Assembly (NCBI RefSeq): GCF_001418655.1
Contig: NZ_LIQZ01000311.1
Location: 1-56,325 of the forward strand
Source: Streptomyces phaeochromogenes
GTDB taxonomy: Bacteria > Actinomycetota > Actinomycetes > Streptomycetales > Streptomycetaceae
DNA length: 56,325 nucleotides
Reading direction: 5' to 3'
A model generated the notes under the pieces. That model made no database searches and was not told the origin of the DNA. It saw nothing but the letters and a program-made list of their open reading frames with translations. Position 1 is the stretch's first letter. The number at the start of each line of letters is the position of its first letter. The translations under genes were made by a program, and so were the position numbers. Shown in pieces: positions 32,916 to 41,443 of the stretch.

Positions 32916-35074
32916 CAACCCGGGCCCGGGGCGTCGAGCGGCGGCCCGTCCCGCTGGTCCGGCGTCAGGTCCCGGCCGGCGGGCACCATCGGTTCTCCGC
33001 TCAGTTCATGACTCCACAGCACATCACTGACGCGCTTCACCGCGGCCGTCAGATGCCGCCGATAGGTGCTGAAGGACATCCCGAGACGTCTGGCCACCGC
33101 CTCCTGGGTGGGCGCGGCCTTGCTGTACGTGGTCGTGACCACGCGGTGTCGTTTCTCCCCGCCGCGCTCCGCCAGGACGGTGTCGATGGCGCCCAGCAGG
33201 ACGTCGTGGAGGCTCTGGCCGTGTGCCGCGACGAGGCGGCTGCGGCTGAGGGGGTTGGCCGCGAGCTCGTTGGGCCACCACAGCGCGCGCAGGGCGTCCC
33301 GTACCGCGGTGTCGAACTCCCGCCGGGACAGCACGACGTAGTCCGTGCCTTCCCGCGGAGTTCCGCCCGAGTCCGAAGGCACCAACTCACCCATGGCGTG
33401 GACGAGTTGGCCGCCGGCGCCGACATCGATGCCGGCGCCGGCCAACAGGGCCTTGTTCTTCTCCACCATCCAGGCCAGGGCGGGCCGGGTACGCCAGTCG
33501 TGGGCGAACAGACGGTATCCGTGGTCGCCGACGACGGGTCCGGCGTCGGTCGGCAGCATGTCGCTGCGCTGGAGATAGTCGTCCCAGAAGCCGTCGTCCC
33601 GCATCACGACGAACGACCACGCGAGATCGTCGGACCGGACTATCTCCCCGATCACGCGCCACTGGACCAGGTTCATGGCGGCCGAAGGGCGCTGGTACGC
33701 CTGCGGGTTCACATGAAAACGCGCGACGGCCACGCGCTCCCCCGCTCGCAGCGGCTCGGCCGTACGCACATGGGCCCAGGCGGCGGCCACCACCGGATCG
33801 ACGTCCTCCCCCTCCCACTCGGCGAGTTGCAGCCAGGCGGAGAAGGCAACGATGTCATCGGTACCGGTCGACCGGTAGACGACGAACGCCTCGGGCTGCC
33901 GGTCCAGCCAGAGCCGGGCGAGCGCGGCGGACTCGGGGCCCTCCGTCTCGTGGACCAGTTCCACCACGCGTTTCTCGTCGGCGGGAGTGCAGGGGAGTTC
34001 CCGCACTTGACCGTACGATTCCCACTCGAAGGCCTTCGCGAGATGGCCGAAGGTCCGGTGCAGGTACACCAGCGCCTGCAACGCCGGGAGCATCTGCGCG
34101 GCGGACGCCTCCCGGACACGGCCGAGCAGATACTCGTACATCCGTCGGCGCAGGGCGGCGAATCCGTCCGGGTCGCGCCAGCGCAGGTCGGCTGCCAGCA
34201 CCTCGCGCACCACGTCGTGCGGGAAGAGCCCGGCCGCGGTGGATTCGATGAAGGGCTGGGTGCGCAGCCAGGCGAACAGTTCGGGGGCGCGCTCGCCCAT
34301 CATCGCCCGCAGGAGGGCCTCGGAGGTGACGTCGGCCTGGGCGCAGACCTCCAGCGCGGTGCGGTGTGCGGGGCTCGGCGGATCGCCCACGAGTCGTGGC
34401 AGCAGCGTCGCGATCACGTCCCGGCCGGGTGCCCAGTCGGCCGCCCGGGCCGTACCGTCCGCGTCCTGCCGCACGACGACCGCCGCTGCCAGGGACAGGG
34501 CCAGCGGATTGCCGCCGGTGAAGGACAGCAGCGCGTGGTGTGCCCCGTCCGGGACACCGCGTACCCGCAGGAGGGTGGCGGCGTCGCCCCGGGCCAGGTT
34601 CCGCAGCGGTACGACGTGCATCAGGCCGGCCCATCCCGGATCGGCGACCCAGCGCGGATCGGGGGCCGAGCGCCCGGCGACCACCGCGACCGTGCCCAGC
34701 GGCAGCCGCGGCAGGAAGTGCTCCCACAACCAGTGCTCCAGGCCCTGGCAGTGCTCGAAGGCATCGACCAGGAGCACCGATCCGGGTTCGCCGATCGCCT
34801 TTCCGGCGGCCCGCTCGAAGTCGTCGGGCGTCGCCGGAACCGTACGGCCGTCGATCTCGACCACCAGCCGTCCCGCCTCCCGCGCTTCGAGCGCGAACCG
34901 CCTCAGCAGCGTGGACTTGCCGATTCCGCCGGGCCCGTGCAGATACAGCACCGGAGAACCGTGGGGGTCCCCCGCCAACGCGGACCGGAACATCGCCCGT
35001 TCCGCCGCCCGCCCGACGAACGCCCGGTCCCGCGCCGCGACCACGAGGTCGCCTAACGAGCCGCCGTCCCCCAT
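32915..35074 (-). CDS. STAND/AAA-type NTPase with C-terminal helix-turn-helix
   Basis: A 719-aa protein. Walker A is GPGGIGKST (47-55), preceded by AFVGRAAE, and Walker B is GSVLLVDAFEH. The ARM-like NTPase part continues through LSFTGGNPLALSLAAAVV. A ~350-residue middle region includes an acyltransferase-like stretch (VRSDDLAWSFVVMRDDGFW). The C-terminus has a helix-turn-helix: APTQEAVARRLGMSFSTYRRHL. It is probably a signal-sensing ATPase that regulates transcription. The ATG at 35074 is chosen by proximity to the conserved start; an in-frame GTG at 35122 is possible. It is translationally coupled to the receiver-like gene. Confidence 0.75.
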   Translation of the reverse strand: MGDGGSLGDLVVAARDRAFVGRAAERAMFRSALAGDPHGSPVLYLHGPGGIGKSTLLRRFALEAREAGRLVVEIDGRTVPATPDDFERAAGKAIGEPGSVLLVDAFEHCQGLEHWLWEHFLPRLPLGTVAVVAGRSAPDPRWVADPGWAGLMHVVPLRNLARGDAATLLRVRGVPDGAHHALLSFTGGNPLALSLAAAVVVRQDADGTARAADWAPGRDVIATLLPRLVGDPPSPAHRTALEVCAQADVTSEALLRAMMGERAPELFAWLRTQPFIESTAAGLFPHDVVREVLAADLRWRDPDGFAALRRRMYEYLLGRVREASAAQMLPALQALVYLHRTFGHLAKAFEWESYGQVRELPCTPADEKRVVELVHETEGPESAALARLWLDRQPEAFVVYRSTGTDDIVAFSAWLQLAEWEGEDVDPVVAAAWAHVRTAEPLRAGERVAVARFHVNPQAYQRPSAAMNLVQWRVIGEIVRSDDLAWSFVVMRDDGFWDDYLQRSDMLPTDAGPVVGDHGYRLFAHDWRTRPALAWMVEKNKALLAGAGIDVGAGGQLVHAMGELVPSDSGGTPREGTDYVVLSRREFDTAVRDALRALWWPNELAANPLSRSRLVAAHGQSLHDVLLGAIDTVLAERGGEKRHRVVTTTYSKAAPTQEAVARRLGMSFSTYRRHLTAAVKRVSDVLWSHELSGEPMVPAGRDLTPDQRDGPPLDAPGPG

Positions 35075-35168
35075 ACCCCTGAGCCCCTCATGAACCGAAC
35101 CGAATCTTTCATGACCGATCACATTACGTCGTTCGGCTCAACGCGGTTGAAGGGTTGGGGCGCGCGTC

Positions 35169-35189
35169 GCCGTGAGTTTGGTTCACGGC
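35169..35189 (-). terminator. Stem-loop at the end of the MmyB-like gene
   Basis: GCCGTGA (35169-35175) and TCACGGC (35183-35189) flank a seven-base loop and overlap the stop codon of the MmyB-like gene. It is a plausible transcript end. The rest of the gap 35075-35168 shows no gene. Confidence 0.4.
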
Positions 35190-36043
35190 CGGAGAGGGGC
35201 CGGTTCGGTCATGTCCTGGGTGCCGATGACGGAGAGGAGCCGCAGTTGCTCGGCGGCGCGGCTGCCGGGCGGGGCCGTGAACCAGAGAAGGCGCTGGCGG
35301 CCGTCCTCGCTGAAGAGGGTGAGGCATTCGACCTCGATGACGCCGAGGCCGGGGTGGACGATGCGTTTGTGGTCGTTCCTGCGCAGGCCCACCTCGTGGG
35401 TGTCCCACAGCTCGGTGAACTCCGCACTGCGTCGGCGTAGTTCGCGGATCATCCGGGTCACCTCGGGATCGCGGCCTCGTCGGGCGGCGACCACCTGCAG
35501 GTCCGCCACGAAGGCCCGGGACTGGCGGGGATGGTCCGGGGCCGGATAGACGGAGCGGGCCGCGGGGTCGGTGAACCAGCGGAAGACGAAGCTGGCCGCC
35601 GGTCCGCGGACGGCCGGAGGACGGCCGATCAGGGCAGCCGCCGCCTCGTTCTGGACCAGCGTCTCGTGGAGGTCCGTGATGACCTGCGCGGGCGTACCGG
35701 TGAGCTGGTCGAGGAGGCGGAGGAGCGCCGGCTGGACATGGGCGGCGGGGCCGTGCGCGGCCGGGGGTACTCGCCGGTCCGCGAGGTGGTAGAGGTGGTC
35801 GCGCTCGTCGCCGGCCAGCCGCAGAGCGCGGGCGAGAGCGGCCAGGGTCTGCTCCGAGGGCTGGGCGCCGCGCCCCTGCTCCAGTTCGGTGTAGTAGTCC
35901 GCCGACAGGCCGGCCAGTTGGGCGACCTCCTCCCGGCGCAGCCCCGGTACGCGCCTGCGGGGGCCGACCGGCAGCCCCACATCACCCGGCTTCACACGGT
36001 CGCGCCGGGATTTCAGGAATGCCGCCAGTTCGGGAAAGGTCAC
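35183..36043 (-). CDS. MmyB-like XRE-family transcriptional regulator
   Basis: A 286-aa protein. The N-terminal helix-turn-helix is VPGLRREEVAQLAGLSADYYTELEQGR, typical of MmyB-like (MLTR) regulators. The ligand-binding part follows from ~105 (PAQVITDLHETLVQNEAAAALIG, then RWFTDPAARSVYP), a PAS-like MmyB domain that in a crystallised relative holds a fatty acid. In actinomycetes such genes are commonly divergent from a short-chain dehydrogenase gene, as here. It probably represses that SDR. Effector unknown. Confidence 0.9.
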   Translation of the reverse strand: MTFPELAAFLKSRRDRVKPGDVGLPVGPRRRVPGLRREEVAQLAGLSADYYTELEQGRGAQPSEQTLAALARALRLAGDERDHLYHLADRRVPPAAHGPAAHVQPALLRLLDQLTGTPAQVITDLHETLVQNEAAAALIGRPPAVRGPAASFVFRWFTDPAARSVYPAPDHPRQSRAFVADLQVVAARRGRDPEVTRMIRELRRRSAEFTELWDTHEVGLRRNDHKRIVHPGLGVIEVECLTLFSEDGRQRLLWFTAPPGSRAAEQLRLLSVIGTQDMTEPAPLRP

Positions 36044-36091
36044 CCCCTCATCCTCACTCGCGCACGTATCCGGAGCCAGGGGATGCGGACC

Positions 36092-36112
36092 CCAGGGTCG
36101 AGACAGCCCTGG
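36092..36112. promoter_or_regulatory. Inverted repeat in MmyB/SDR divergent gap
   Basis: CCAGGG (36092-36097) and CCCTGG (36107-36112) are perfect six-base arms nine bases apart, centred in the 182-bp gap between the divergent genes. It is a candidate binding site for the MmyB-like regulator. Closer to the SDR start, CCTCAGACA repeats with a 9-base period (36187-36213). Confidence 0.45.
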
Positions 36113-36225
36113 TTAACGGGGGAAGAGCCGCCGATGGTGGGTCTCGGGGCGCCCGTGGAGAGGTCGCGGAACAGCGCTCACCGATACCTCAGACACCTCA
36201 GACACCTCAAGGAGCCATCGCCATC

Positions 36226-37059
36226 ATGCCCATTCCGAATCCGGCGGGGCCGAACCCCGTGGAGGCGAATCCAGCGGAGACGCGTCCCGCGGAGGACGTG
36301 CGGGACCCGGAGGTGCCGGACGCGCGCGCCCACTCACGCGTCGCCGTCGTCACGGGCGGCTCACGCGGCATCGGCCGCCAGTCCGTGGCCCGCCTGGCGG
36401 CCGACGGTTTCGCGGTCGTGGCCGGCTACTCGGGCAACGCGGACCTCGCCGAAGCCGCGGTCGAGGAGGTCACCGCGGCCGGCGGCCGGGCCATCGCCGT
36501 ACGCGGGGACGTCGCCGACGAGGACGACATGTCCGCGCTGTTCGACCTGGCCGAGTCCACGTACGGCGGTGTCGACGTGGTCGTCCACGCGGCGGGCCGG
36601 GCCCACACGGCGGCCGTCGTCGACCTGGACCTGGCCGATCTGGACGCGCTGCACCGCACCAACATCCGCGGCACGTTCGTCGTCGCCCAGCAGGCCGCCC
36701 GGCGGATCCGGCCGGGCGGCACCGTCATCACCTTCTCCACGTCAGTCGTCGGTCTCGCGTTTCCCACGTACGGGGCCTACAGCGCGAGCAAGGGAGCGGT
36801 GGAGGCGCTGACGATGATCCTCGCCCGCGAACTGCGCGGCCGGGACGTGACGGTGAACGCCGTCGCCCCCGGCCTCACCGCGACCGATCTGTTCCTCGAC
36901 GGCAAGGACGAGGAGACCATCGCCCGGCTGGCCGCGCAGCCTCCGCTGGAACGCCTCGGCACTCCTGCCGACATCGCCGAGACAGTCGCGTTCCTCGCCT
37001 CCCCGGCCGGCCACTGGATCAACGGACAGGTCGTCCGGGCCAACGGCGGCATCGTCTGA
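36226..37059 (+). CDS. Short-chain dehydrogenase/reductase
   Basis: A 277-aa classical SDR. It has the cofactor loop TGGSRGIG, the catalytic Ser in TFSTSVVG, Tyr and Lys in YSASK, and the C-terminal block GHWINGQVVRANGG. An N-terminal Pro/Glu/Asn-rich extension of ~37 residues precedes the Rossmann fold, which is longer than usual. AAGGAG lies 11 bases before the ATG. It probably reduces a carbonyl compound with NADPH; substrate unknown. It is followed after 68 bases by a tautomerase gene and is divergent from its likely MmyB-like regulator. Confidence 0.88.
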   Translation: MPIPNPAGPNPVEANPAETRPAEDVRDPEVPDARAHSRVAVVTGGSRGIGRQSVARLAADGFAVVAGYSGNADLAEAAVEEVTAAGGRAIAVRGDVADEDDMSALFDLAESTYGGVDVVVHAAGRAHTAAVVDLDLADLDALHRTNIRGTFVVAQQAARRIRPGGTVITFSTSVVGLAFPTYGAYSASKGAVEALTMILARELRGRDVTVNAVAPGLTATDLFLDGKDEETIARLAAQPPLERLGTPADIAETVAFLASPAGHWINGQVVRANGGIV

Positions 37060-37127
37060 CGACCGCCCTTCCCGGCGCCACCGGTAGCAGCCGGCAAGCA
37101 CGAGCAACCACAGGAAAGAGATCCAAC

Positions 37128-37343
37128 ATGCCGTTCGCGAACTTCAAGGTGCCCGCCGACACCCTCACCGAGAAGCAGAAGGAGCAGATCATCACCCGTA
37201 CCACCGAGCTCTACGTCGAGATCTACGGCGAACGCGCCCGCGCCACCACCCTCGTACTGGTCGAGGAGGTCACCGACGGCGGGTGGGGCATCGGCGGCGA
37301 GGTACTGACGCTCGCGAAGCTCCAGGCGCCGGCGCGGGACTGA
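37128..37343 (+). CDS. 4-oxalocrotonate tautomerase-family protein
   Basis: A 71-aa protein starting MPFANFKVPADTLTEKQKEQ. After Met removal Pro becomes residue 1, the catalytic base of 4-oxalocrotonate tautomerase-type enzymes. The block LVEEVTDGGWGIGGE matches the family's strand-turn region. These small enzymes tautomerise enol/keto compounds as homohexamers. Co-transcription with the SDR suggests a shared small-molecule pathway. AAAGAGA upstream gives a modest ribosome site. Confidence 0.87.
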   Translation: MPFANFKVPADTLTEKQKEQIITRTTELYVEIYGERARATTLVLVEEVTDGGWGIGGEVLTLAKLQAPARD

Positions 37344-37390
37344 TCTCCGCGCCGGCACCGCATCGACTCCGCATCGGCTCCGCTTCGGCG

Positions 37391-39178
37391 TCAGGTCGCG
37401 GTCGCCGCTGCCGCGGCCCGTCCCGCCGCACGGCCGGAGAACAGGCAGCCGCCGAGGAACGTGCCCTCCAGGGAGCGGTATCCGTGGACGCCGCCTCCGC
37501 CGAATCCCGACACCTCACCGGCCGCGTACAGACCGGGTACGGCTTCTCCGGCCGCGTTCAGGACGCGGCCGGAGAGGTCGGTCTGGAGGCCGCCGAGGGT
37601 CTTGCGGGTGAGGATGTTGAGGCGTACGGCGATCAGCGGCCCGGCGCTGCTGTCCATGATCTTGTGGGCGGCGGCCGTGCGGCTGAGGGTGTCCCCGGGG
37701 TAGGAGAGTGCGTTGCGGATGCCCATGACCTGGGCGTCCTTGGAGTAGGGGTTGTCCATCTCCCGGTCGCGCGCGTCGATCTGCCGCTGGAGGTCGTTCA
37801 GGTCGATCAGGCCGTCCCCGGTCAACTTGTTCATGCCGCGGACGAGTTCGGACAGTGTCGTGGCGACGACGAAGTCCACGCCGTTCTTCTTGAACTTCTC
37901 GATCGGCTCCGGGGTCTGCCAGATGCGCGAGAGGAGCATCCAGATGTTCTTCTCGGTGAGGTCCGGGTTCTGCTCGGAGCCGGAGAGCGCGAACTCCTTG
38001 GCGATGATCTTCTGGGTCGTCACGAACCAGGAGTAGTCATAGCCGGTCTCGGTGATCGACTTGAGTGTGTGGAGGGTGTCGTAGCCGGGCATGTCGGGTG
38101 CGCTGAAGCGCTTGCCGGTGGCGTCGAACCACATGGACGACGGACCGGGCAGGATGCGGATGCCGTGGCCCGGCCAGATCGGGTCGTAGTTCCTGAGGCC
38201 CTCGGTGTAGTGCCACATGCGGTCCGGGTTGACGATCCGCCCGCCCGCCTTCTCGGTGATCGCGAGCATGCGGCCGTCCACGTGGGCGGGCACGCCGGTG
38301 ATCATGGTCTTGGGCGGGGTGCCGAGCCGGGCCGGCCAGTTCTGGCGTACGAGATCGTGGTTGGCGCCGATGCCGCCGGAGGTGACGATCACGACCGGGG
38401 CGCGCAGCTCGAACTCGCCGACGACCGTACGGGAGCTGGGCTTGCCGCGGGCGGCGCTGCTCGGCTCCAGGATCGCGCCGCGTACGCCGGTGACGGCGCC
38501 GCCCGTGGTCACGAGCCCGTCGACGCGGTGCCGGAACTTGAAGGTCACCTTGTTGGCCTCGACCGCGGCGCGCACCTTCTTCTCGAACGGCTCGACGACC
38601 GCCGGTCCCGTGCCCCAGGTGACGTGGAAGCGGGGCACGGAGTTGCCGTGTCCGTCCGCGAGACCGCCGCCCCGCTCGGCCCAGCCGACGATCGGGAACC
38701 ACTGCACCCCGAGGCCGGCGAGCCAGGAGCGCTTCTCACCGGAGGCGAAGTCGACGTACGCCTCGGCCCACTTGTAGGCCCAGTGGTCCTGGCCCTTCGG
38801 GTCGGTGATGCCGCGGTCGAAGCCGGCCGTGCCCTGCCAGTCCTGCCAGGCCAGCTCCTGGGTGTCCTTGATGCCCATGAGTCTCTGCTCGTCGGAGTTG
38901 ACGAGGAACAGACCACCGAAGGACCAGAACGCCTGTCCGCCGAGGTTCGTCTCCGGTTCCTGGTCCAGGAGCAGTACCTTGCGGCCCGCCGCGGCCAGTT
39001 CCGCCGTGGCGACCAGCCCGGCGAGCCCGCCGCCGACGACGATCGCGTCCGCGTCCGACGCCGAGGCGGCGAAGGCGGATCCGGCCGACTGGGCCAGGGC
39101 GGCACCGGCGAGCGTGCCGCCCGCCACCGTCAGGGCACGGCGGCGCGTGATGGCAGCCGTGGCTGCTGAATTCTCCAT
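37391..39178 (-). CDS. Tat-exported FAD-binding dehydrogenase
   Basis: A 595-aa flavoprotein. The Tat signal is ITRRRALTVAGG followed by a hydrophobic Ala/Leu stretch. After cleavage the FAD motif DADAIVVGGGLAGLVATAEL begins and LLLDQEPE completes it. The C-terminal block GLYAAGEVSGFGGGGVHGYR also binds FAD. This is the KsdD/fumarate-reductase superfamily; the closest named group is the FAD-binding dehydrogenases related to 3-ketosteroid dehydrogenase. It folds in the cytoplasm with its flavin and is then exported. Substrate unknown. It converges with the tautomerase gene. Confidence 0.87.
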   Translation of the reverse strand: MENSAATAAITRRRALTVAGGTLAGAALAQSAGSAFAASASDADAIVVGGGLAGLVATAELAAAGRKVLLLDQEPETNLGGQAFWSFGGLFLVNSDEQRLMGIKDTQELAWQDWQGTAGFDRGITDPKGQDHWAYKWAEAYVDFASGEKRSWLAGLGVQWFPIVGWAERGGGLADGHGNSVPRFHVTWGTGPAVVEPFEKKVRAAVEANKVTFKFRHRVDGLVTTGGAVTGVRGAILEPSSAARGKPSSRTVVGEFELRAPVVIVTSGGIGANHDLVRQNWPARLGTPPKTMITGVPAHVDGRMLAITEKAGGRIVNPDRMWHYTEGLRNYDPIWPGHGIRILPGPSSMWFDATGKRFSAPDMPGYDTLHTLKSITETGYDYSWFVTTQKIIAKEFALSGSEQNPDLTEKNIWMLLSRIWQTPEPIEKFKKNGVDFVVATTLSELVRGMNKLTGDGLIDLNDLQRQIDARDREMDNPYSKDAQVMGIRNALSYPGDTLSRTAAAHKIMDSSAGPLIAVRLNILTRKTLGGLQTDLSGRVLNAAGEAVPGLYAAGEVSGFGGGGVHGYRSLEGTFLGGCLFSGRAAGRAAAAATAT

Positions 39179-39534
39179 GGGGTGCCTTCCGGAGGAGGTG
39201 CGGAGGGGGCGGGAGACGCCAAAGATGCCGCTGCGACGGCAAGGTGTTACCGACGGTAGCCCAAGTGATCGCGCACGCGCCAGAGTGGTGCGGCGTGAAC
39301 TCCCCCTGGGGTCATGGACGTTGGCCGCACCCGGCCGTCTCCCTCCGCCGGCGGGCGCCCACCCCGCTCGACGACCAGGGCGGACAGCACCTCACCCGCA
39401 CGATCACCCTCCGCATCCGCGACGCCCGCCGGCACCCCGTCAGCCCATTGATCGCCGTGCTGTTGCCGGTGCCGATCGCGGCGGTGAGTCTGGTTCCGAA
39501 GGCGGCACACGGATAGCGACAAGGAGACGCGTCG
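39179..39534. other. Gene-poor gap with a promoter-proximal dyad
   Basis: This 356-base gap lies between divergent genes. It holds the perfect dyad TACCG-A-CGGTA (39248-39258), about 70 bases before the flavoprotein start, a likely regulator site. A 90-codon open frame at 39244-39516 starts GTG-TTA and has a weak hydrophobic C-terminus; I do not call it a gene. Confidence 0.5.
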
Positions 39535-39927
39535 ATGACGACTTGGCCGAATGACGAACTCGCCCGGATCGAGAACGCCGAGGAGTTGCGTGTCGTCTCC
39601 CTGCGGCGCGACGGATCGCCGGGCAGCTGGCGGACCATCTGGGTCGTCCGCGTCGGCGACGACATCTGCGTACGGTCCGTCAACGGTCCGACGGCCGCCT
39701 GGTACCGGGGCACCCGTGCCCGGCTGCAGGGCCGCATCCAGGGCGGTGGCGTGGACAAGGACGTGACCTTCGTCGACGCCGATCCCGCCCTCAACGACGA
39801 GGTCGACGCCGCCTACCGCGCCAAGTACGGCCACTACGCCGCGAACATCATCAAGGCCATCACCGGCCCCGAGGCGAACTCCACCACGATGCGGCTCGTC
39901 CCCCGCCCGGCGGAGTCCGCCGCCTAG
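39535..39927 (+). CDS. DUF2255 family protein
   Basis: A 130-aa protein. The blocks WRTIWVVRVGDDICVRSVNGP, AWYRGTRA, GRIQGGG and the C-terminal DAAYRAKYGHYAANIIKAI match DUF2255, a small beta-barrel family related to split-barrel flavin-binding proteins. AAGGAGA lies about 9 bases before the ATG. It may bind a flavin or F420-like cofactor; this is family-based inference. It converges with the SDR gene, 15 bases apart. Confidence 0.85.
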   Translation: MTTWPNDELARIENAEELRVVSLRRDGSPGSWRTIWVVRVGDDICVRSVNGPTAAWYRGTRARLQGRIQGGGVDKDVTFVDADPALNDEVDAAYRAKYGHYAANIIKAITGPEANSTTMRLVPRPAESAA

Positions 39928-39942
39928 GCCACCGGCCGGCCG

Positions 39943-40608
39943 TCAGGAGTCGAGGTCGTCGGCGTAGTGCCGGAACCCGTGCCGCTCCTGGTGGATCCCC
40001 CACAGGGTGTCCGCGAGTACGGCCGGGTCCTTCCTGTGGTGTCCGGCGATGATCGCGCCGGGGACGATCAGCTGCGCGACATGGATGCCCTCGCCGCCGA
40101 GAGCGTCGTGCAGCAGATGGCCGTACGCGCTCTCCGCAGCGAAGGCGATGGACGTGCCGGCGCGGTCGGGGTGGGGGACGACCGCGGTGCCGCCGTTGAC
40201 GAAGAGGACGGTGCCGCGGCCCAGGGCGCGCATGCCGGGGAGCACCTGCTGTACGGCGACGACGGGCCCGTAGACGGAGAACTCCACCGGGCCGGTGAGG
40301 TCGGCGTGGGTGGTTTCCAGGACCGGCAGCATGAAGTCCCGTTGCGGGACCGGGCTGTACTGCAGGACCTCGACCGGCCCCAGAGTCGCGTTCGCCGCGT
40401 CGAGGGCGGCGGCGAGGGCCTTCGGGTCCCGCACGTCGGCGGCGAAGCCCCGGGCCGTGACGCCCTCGCGGCCCAGTTCGGCGGCGAGGGCATTCGTCCG
40501 TTCGTGGTCGCGGGCGATGAGCGCGACGTCGAAGCCCTCGCGCCCGAAGCGCCGCGCGACGGCCGCGCCCAGTCCGGGGCCGGCTCCGATGATGGCGATG
40601 CTGGTCAT
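39943..40608 (-). CDS. Atypical short-chain dehydrogenase
   Basis: A 221-aa Rossmann-fold protein with the cofactor loop GAGPGLGAAVARRFG and acidic strand end IARDHERT, like NADP-binding SDRs. Where the catalytic YxxxK is expected it has SAYGHLLHDAL, so Tyr may be kept but Lys is missing, and the Ser position is also changed (LFVNGGTAV). It may be a non-catalytic or NmrA-like sensor SDR, or use another base. It precedes no obvious pathway gene; the nitrobindin-like gene lies 49 bases upstream on the same strand. Confidence 0.82.
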   Translation of the reverse strand: MTSIAIIGAGPGLGAAVARRFGREGFDVALIARDHERTNALAAELGREGVTARGFAADVRDPKALAAALDAANATLGPVEVLQYSPVPQRDFMLPVLETTHADLTGPVEFSVYGPVVAVQQVLPGMRALGRGTVLFVNGGTAVVPHPDRAGTSIAFAAESAYGHLLHDALGGEGIHVAQLIVPGAIIAGHHRKDPAVLADTLWGIHQERHGFRHYADDLDS

Positions 40609-40657
40609 GGTCTTCCTCGATCTCCGGGGTCGGTCGGGCGCGGGGCGTCACTCCTGC

Positions 40658-41233
40658 TCAACGCCCGATGAACCGCCGGCCGGAGCCGTCGTCGGTCTTG
40701 CGGCGCAGCAACGCCGAGAGGTGGTGCTGCAGGGGCTGGCCGACCGCTTCCAGGTCGTGGTCGAACGTGAGCGTGTCGTCGCCGGTCAGGGTGTAGCGGC
40801 GGCGGGTGGCGCCGACCTTCTTGGCGGTGGGGGCGAGCGCCACCTGGTGGGTGGAGAGGTCGACCGTCTTGTCGACCGCGCGGCCGACCATGATCTCGGC
40901 GATGCCGGTGGGCTGGGTGATCAGTGCCTCCACCCGGCCGTCGGGCTGCAGCCGCCACCAGCCGCTCTCCCTGGCCGACGGACGCAGCGGAGCGTCATCG
41001 GCGTCGAGCAGCCAGGCCCTGGCCTCGTAACGCAGGAAGGGGCGGCCGTCATGACTGAAGGTCACCTCCTGCGCGTACGCGAAGTCCCCGGAGATCGTCG
41101 GGTACTCGCCCTGGCCCCGGCCGTGCCAGGAACCCAGGAGGCCGAGGACGGGTTCGAGCAGCGCGTGCGGCGTCGGCGCCTCGTCCGGCCGCTGGCCGTC
41201 GGGGTACGGGTGCTCGGGTGCGGGGTCGAACAC
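40658..41233 (-). CDS. Nitrobindin-like haem-binding beta-barrel (FABP/THAP4 family)
   Basis: A 191-aa protein. The signature GSWHGRGQGEYPTI is the GxWxGxG motif of nitrobindins, followed by alternating strands (FSHDGRPFLRYEARAWL, SGWWRLQPDGRVEALITQPTG). A His-containing C-terminal strand (LQHHLSALLRRK) supplies the likely proximal haem ligand. These ten-stranded barrels bind ferric haem and scavenge nitric oxide or peroxynitrite. An N-terminal extension of ~25 residues is Pro/Asp-rich. Confidence 0.87.
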   Translation of the reverse strand: MFDPAPEHPYPDGQRPDEAPTPHALLEPVLGLLGSWHGRGQGEYPTISGDFAYAQEVTFSHDGRPFLRYEARAWLLDADDAPLRPSARESGWWRLQPDGRVEALITQPTGIAEIMVGRAVDKTVDLSTHQVALAPTAKKVGATRRRYTLTGDDTLTFDHDLEAVGQPLQHHLSALLRRKTDDGSGRRFIGR

Positions 41234-41356
41234 GGTGTGCGCTCCTGGGGTCTGTGCCGGTTCCGGTGCCGACCGGAAGCCTAGGCGGTCGACCCGCTCG
41301 GCGCCCTGAAAGCGGTGGGGTGGCGGCGCACGCGGCGAGGCGGGCGCGAACGCGGC

Positions 41357-41411
41357 GGGGTGGACGCCGTTCGCACGACGCCCACCCCGACCGCTATTAC
41401 CGCACTAGCGG
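41357..41411 (-). terminator. Two consecutive stem-loops after the DUF1996 gene
   Basis: The first stem pairs CCGCTA (41391-41396) with TAGCGG (41406-41411). The second pairs GGGGTGGACG (41357-41366) with CGCCCACCCC (41379-41388), one mismatch. Both lie downstream of the leftward DUF1996 stop and could end its transcript. Confidence 0.45.
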
Positions 41412-41443
41412 CGGATACCGCTGACTAGACCCGCTGTTCGGAC

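Noticed and set aside
39244..39516. 90-codon plus-strand frame with hydrophobic end
   Set aside because: It starts GTG-TTA without a ribosome site, has no recognisable family and lies over a promoter dyad.
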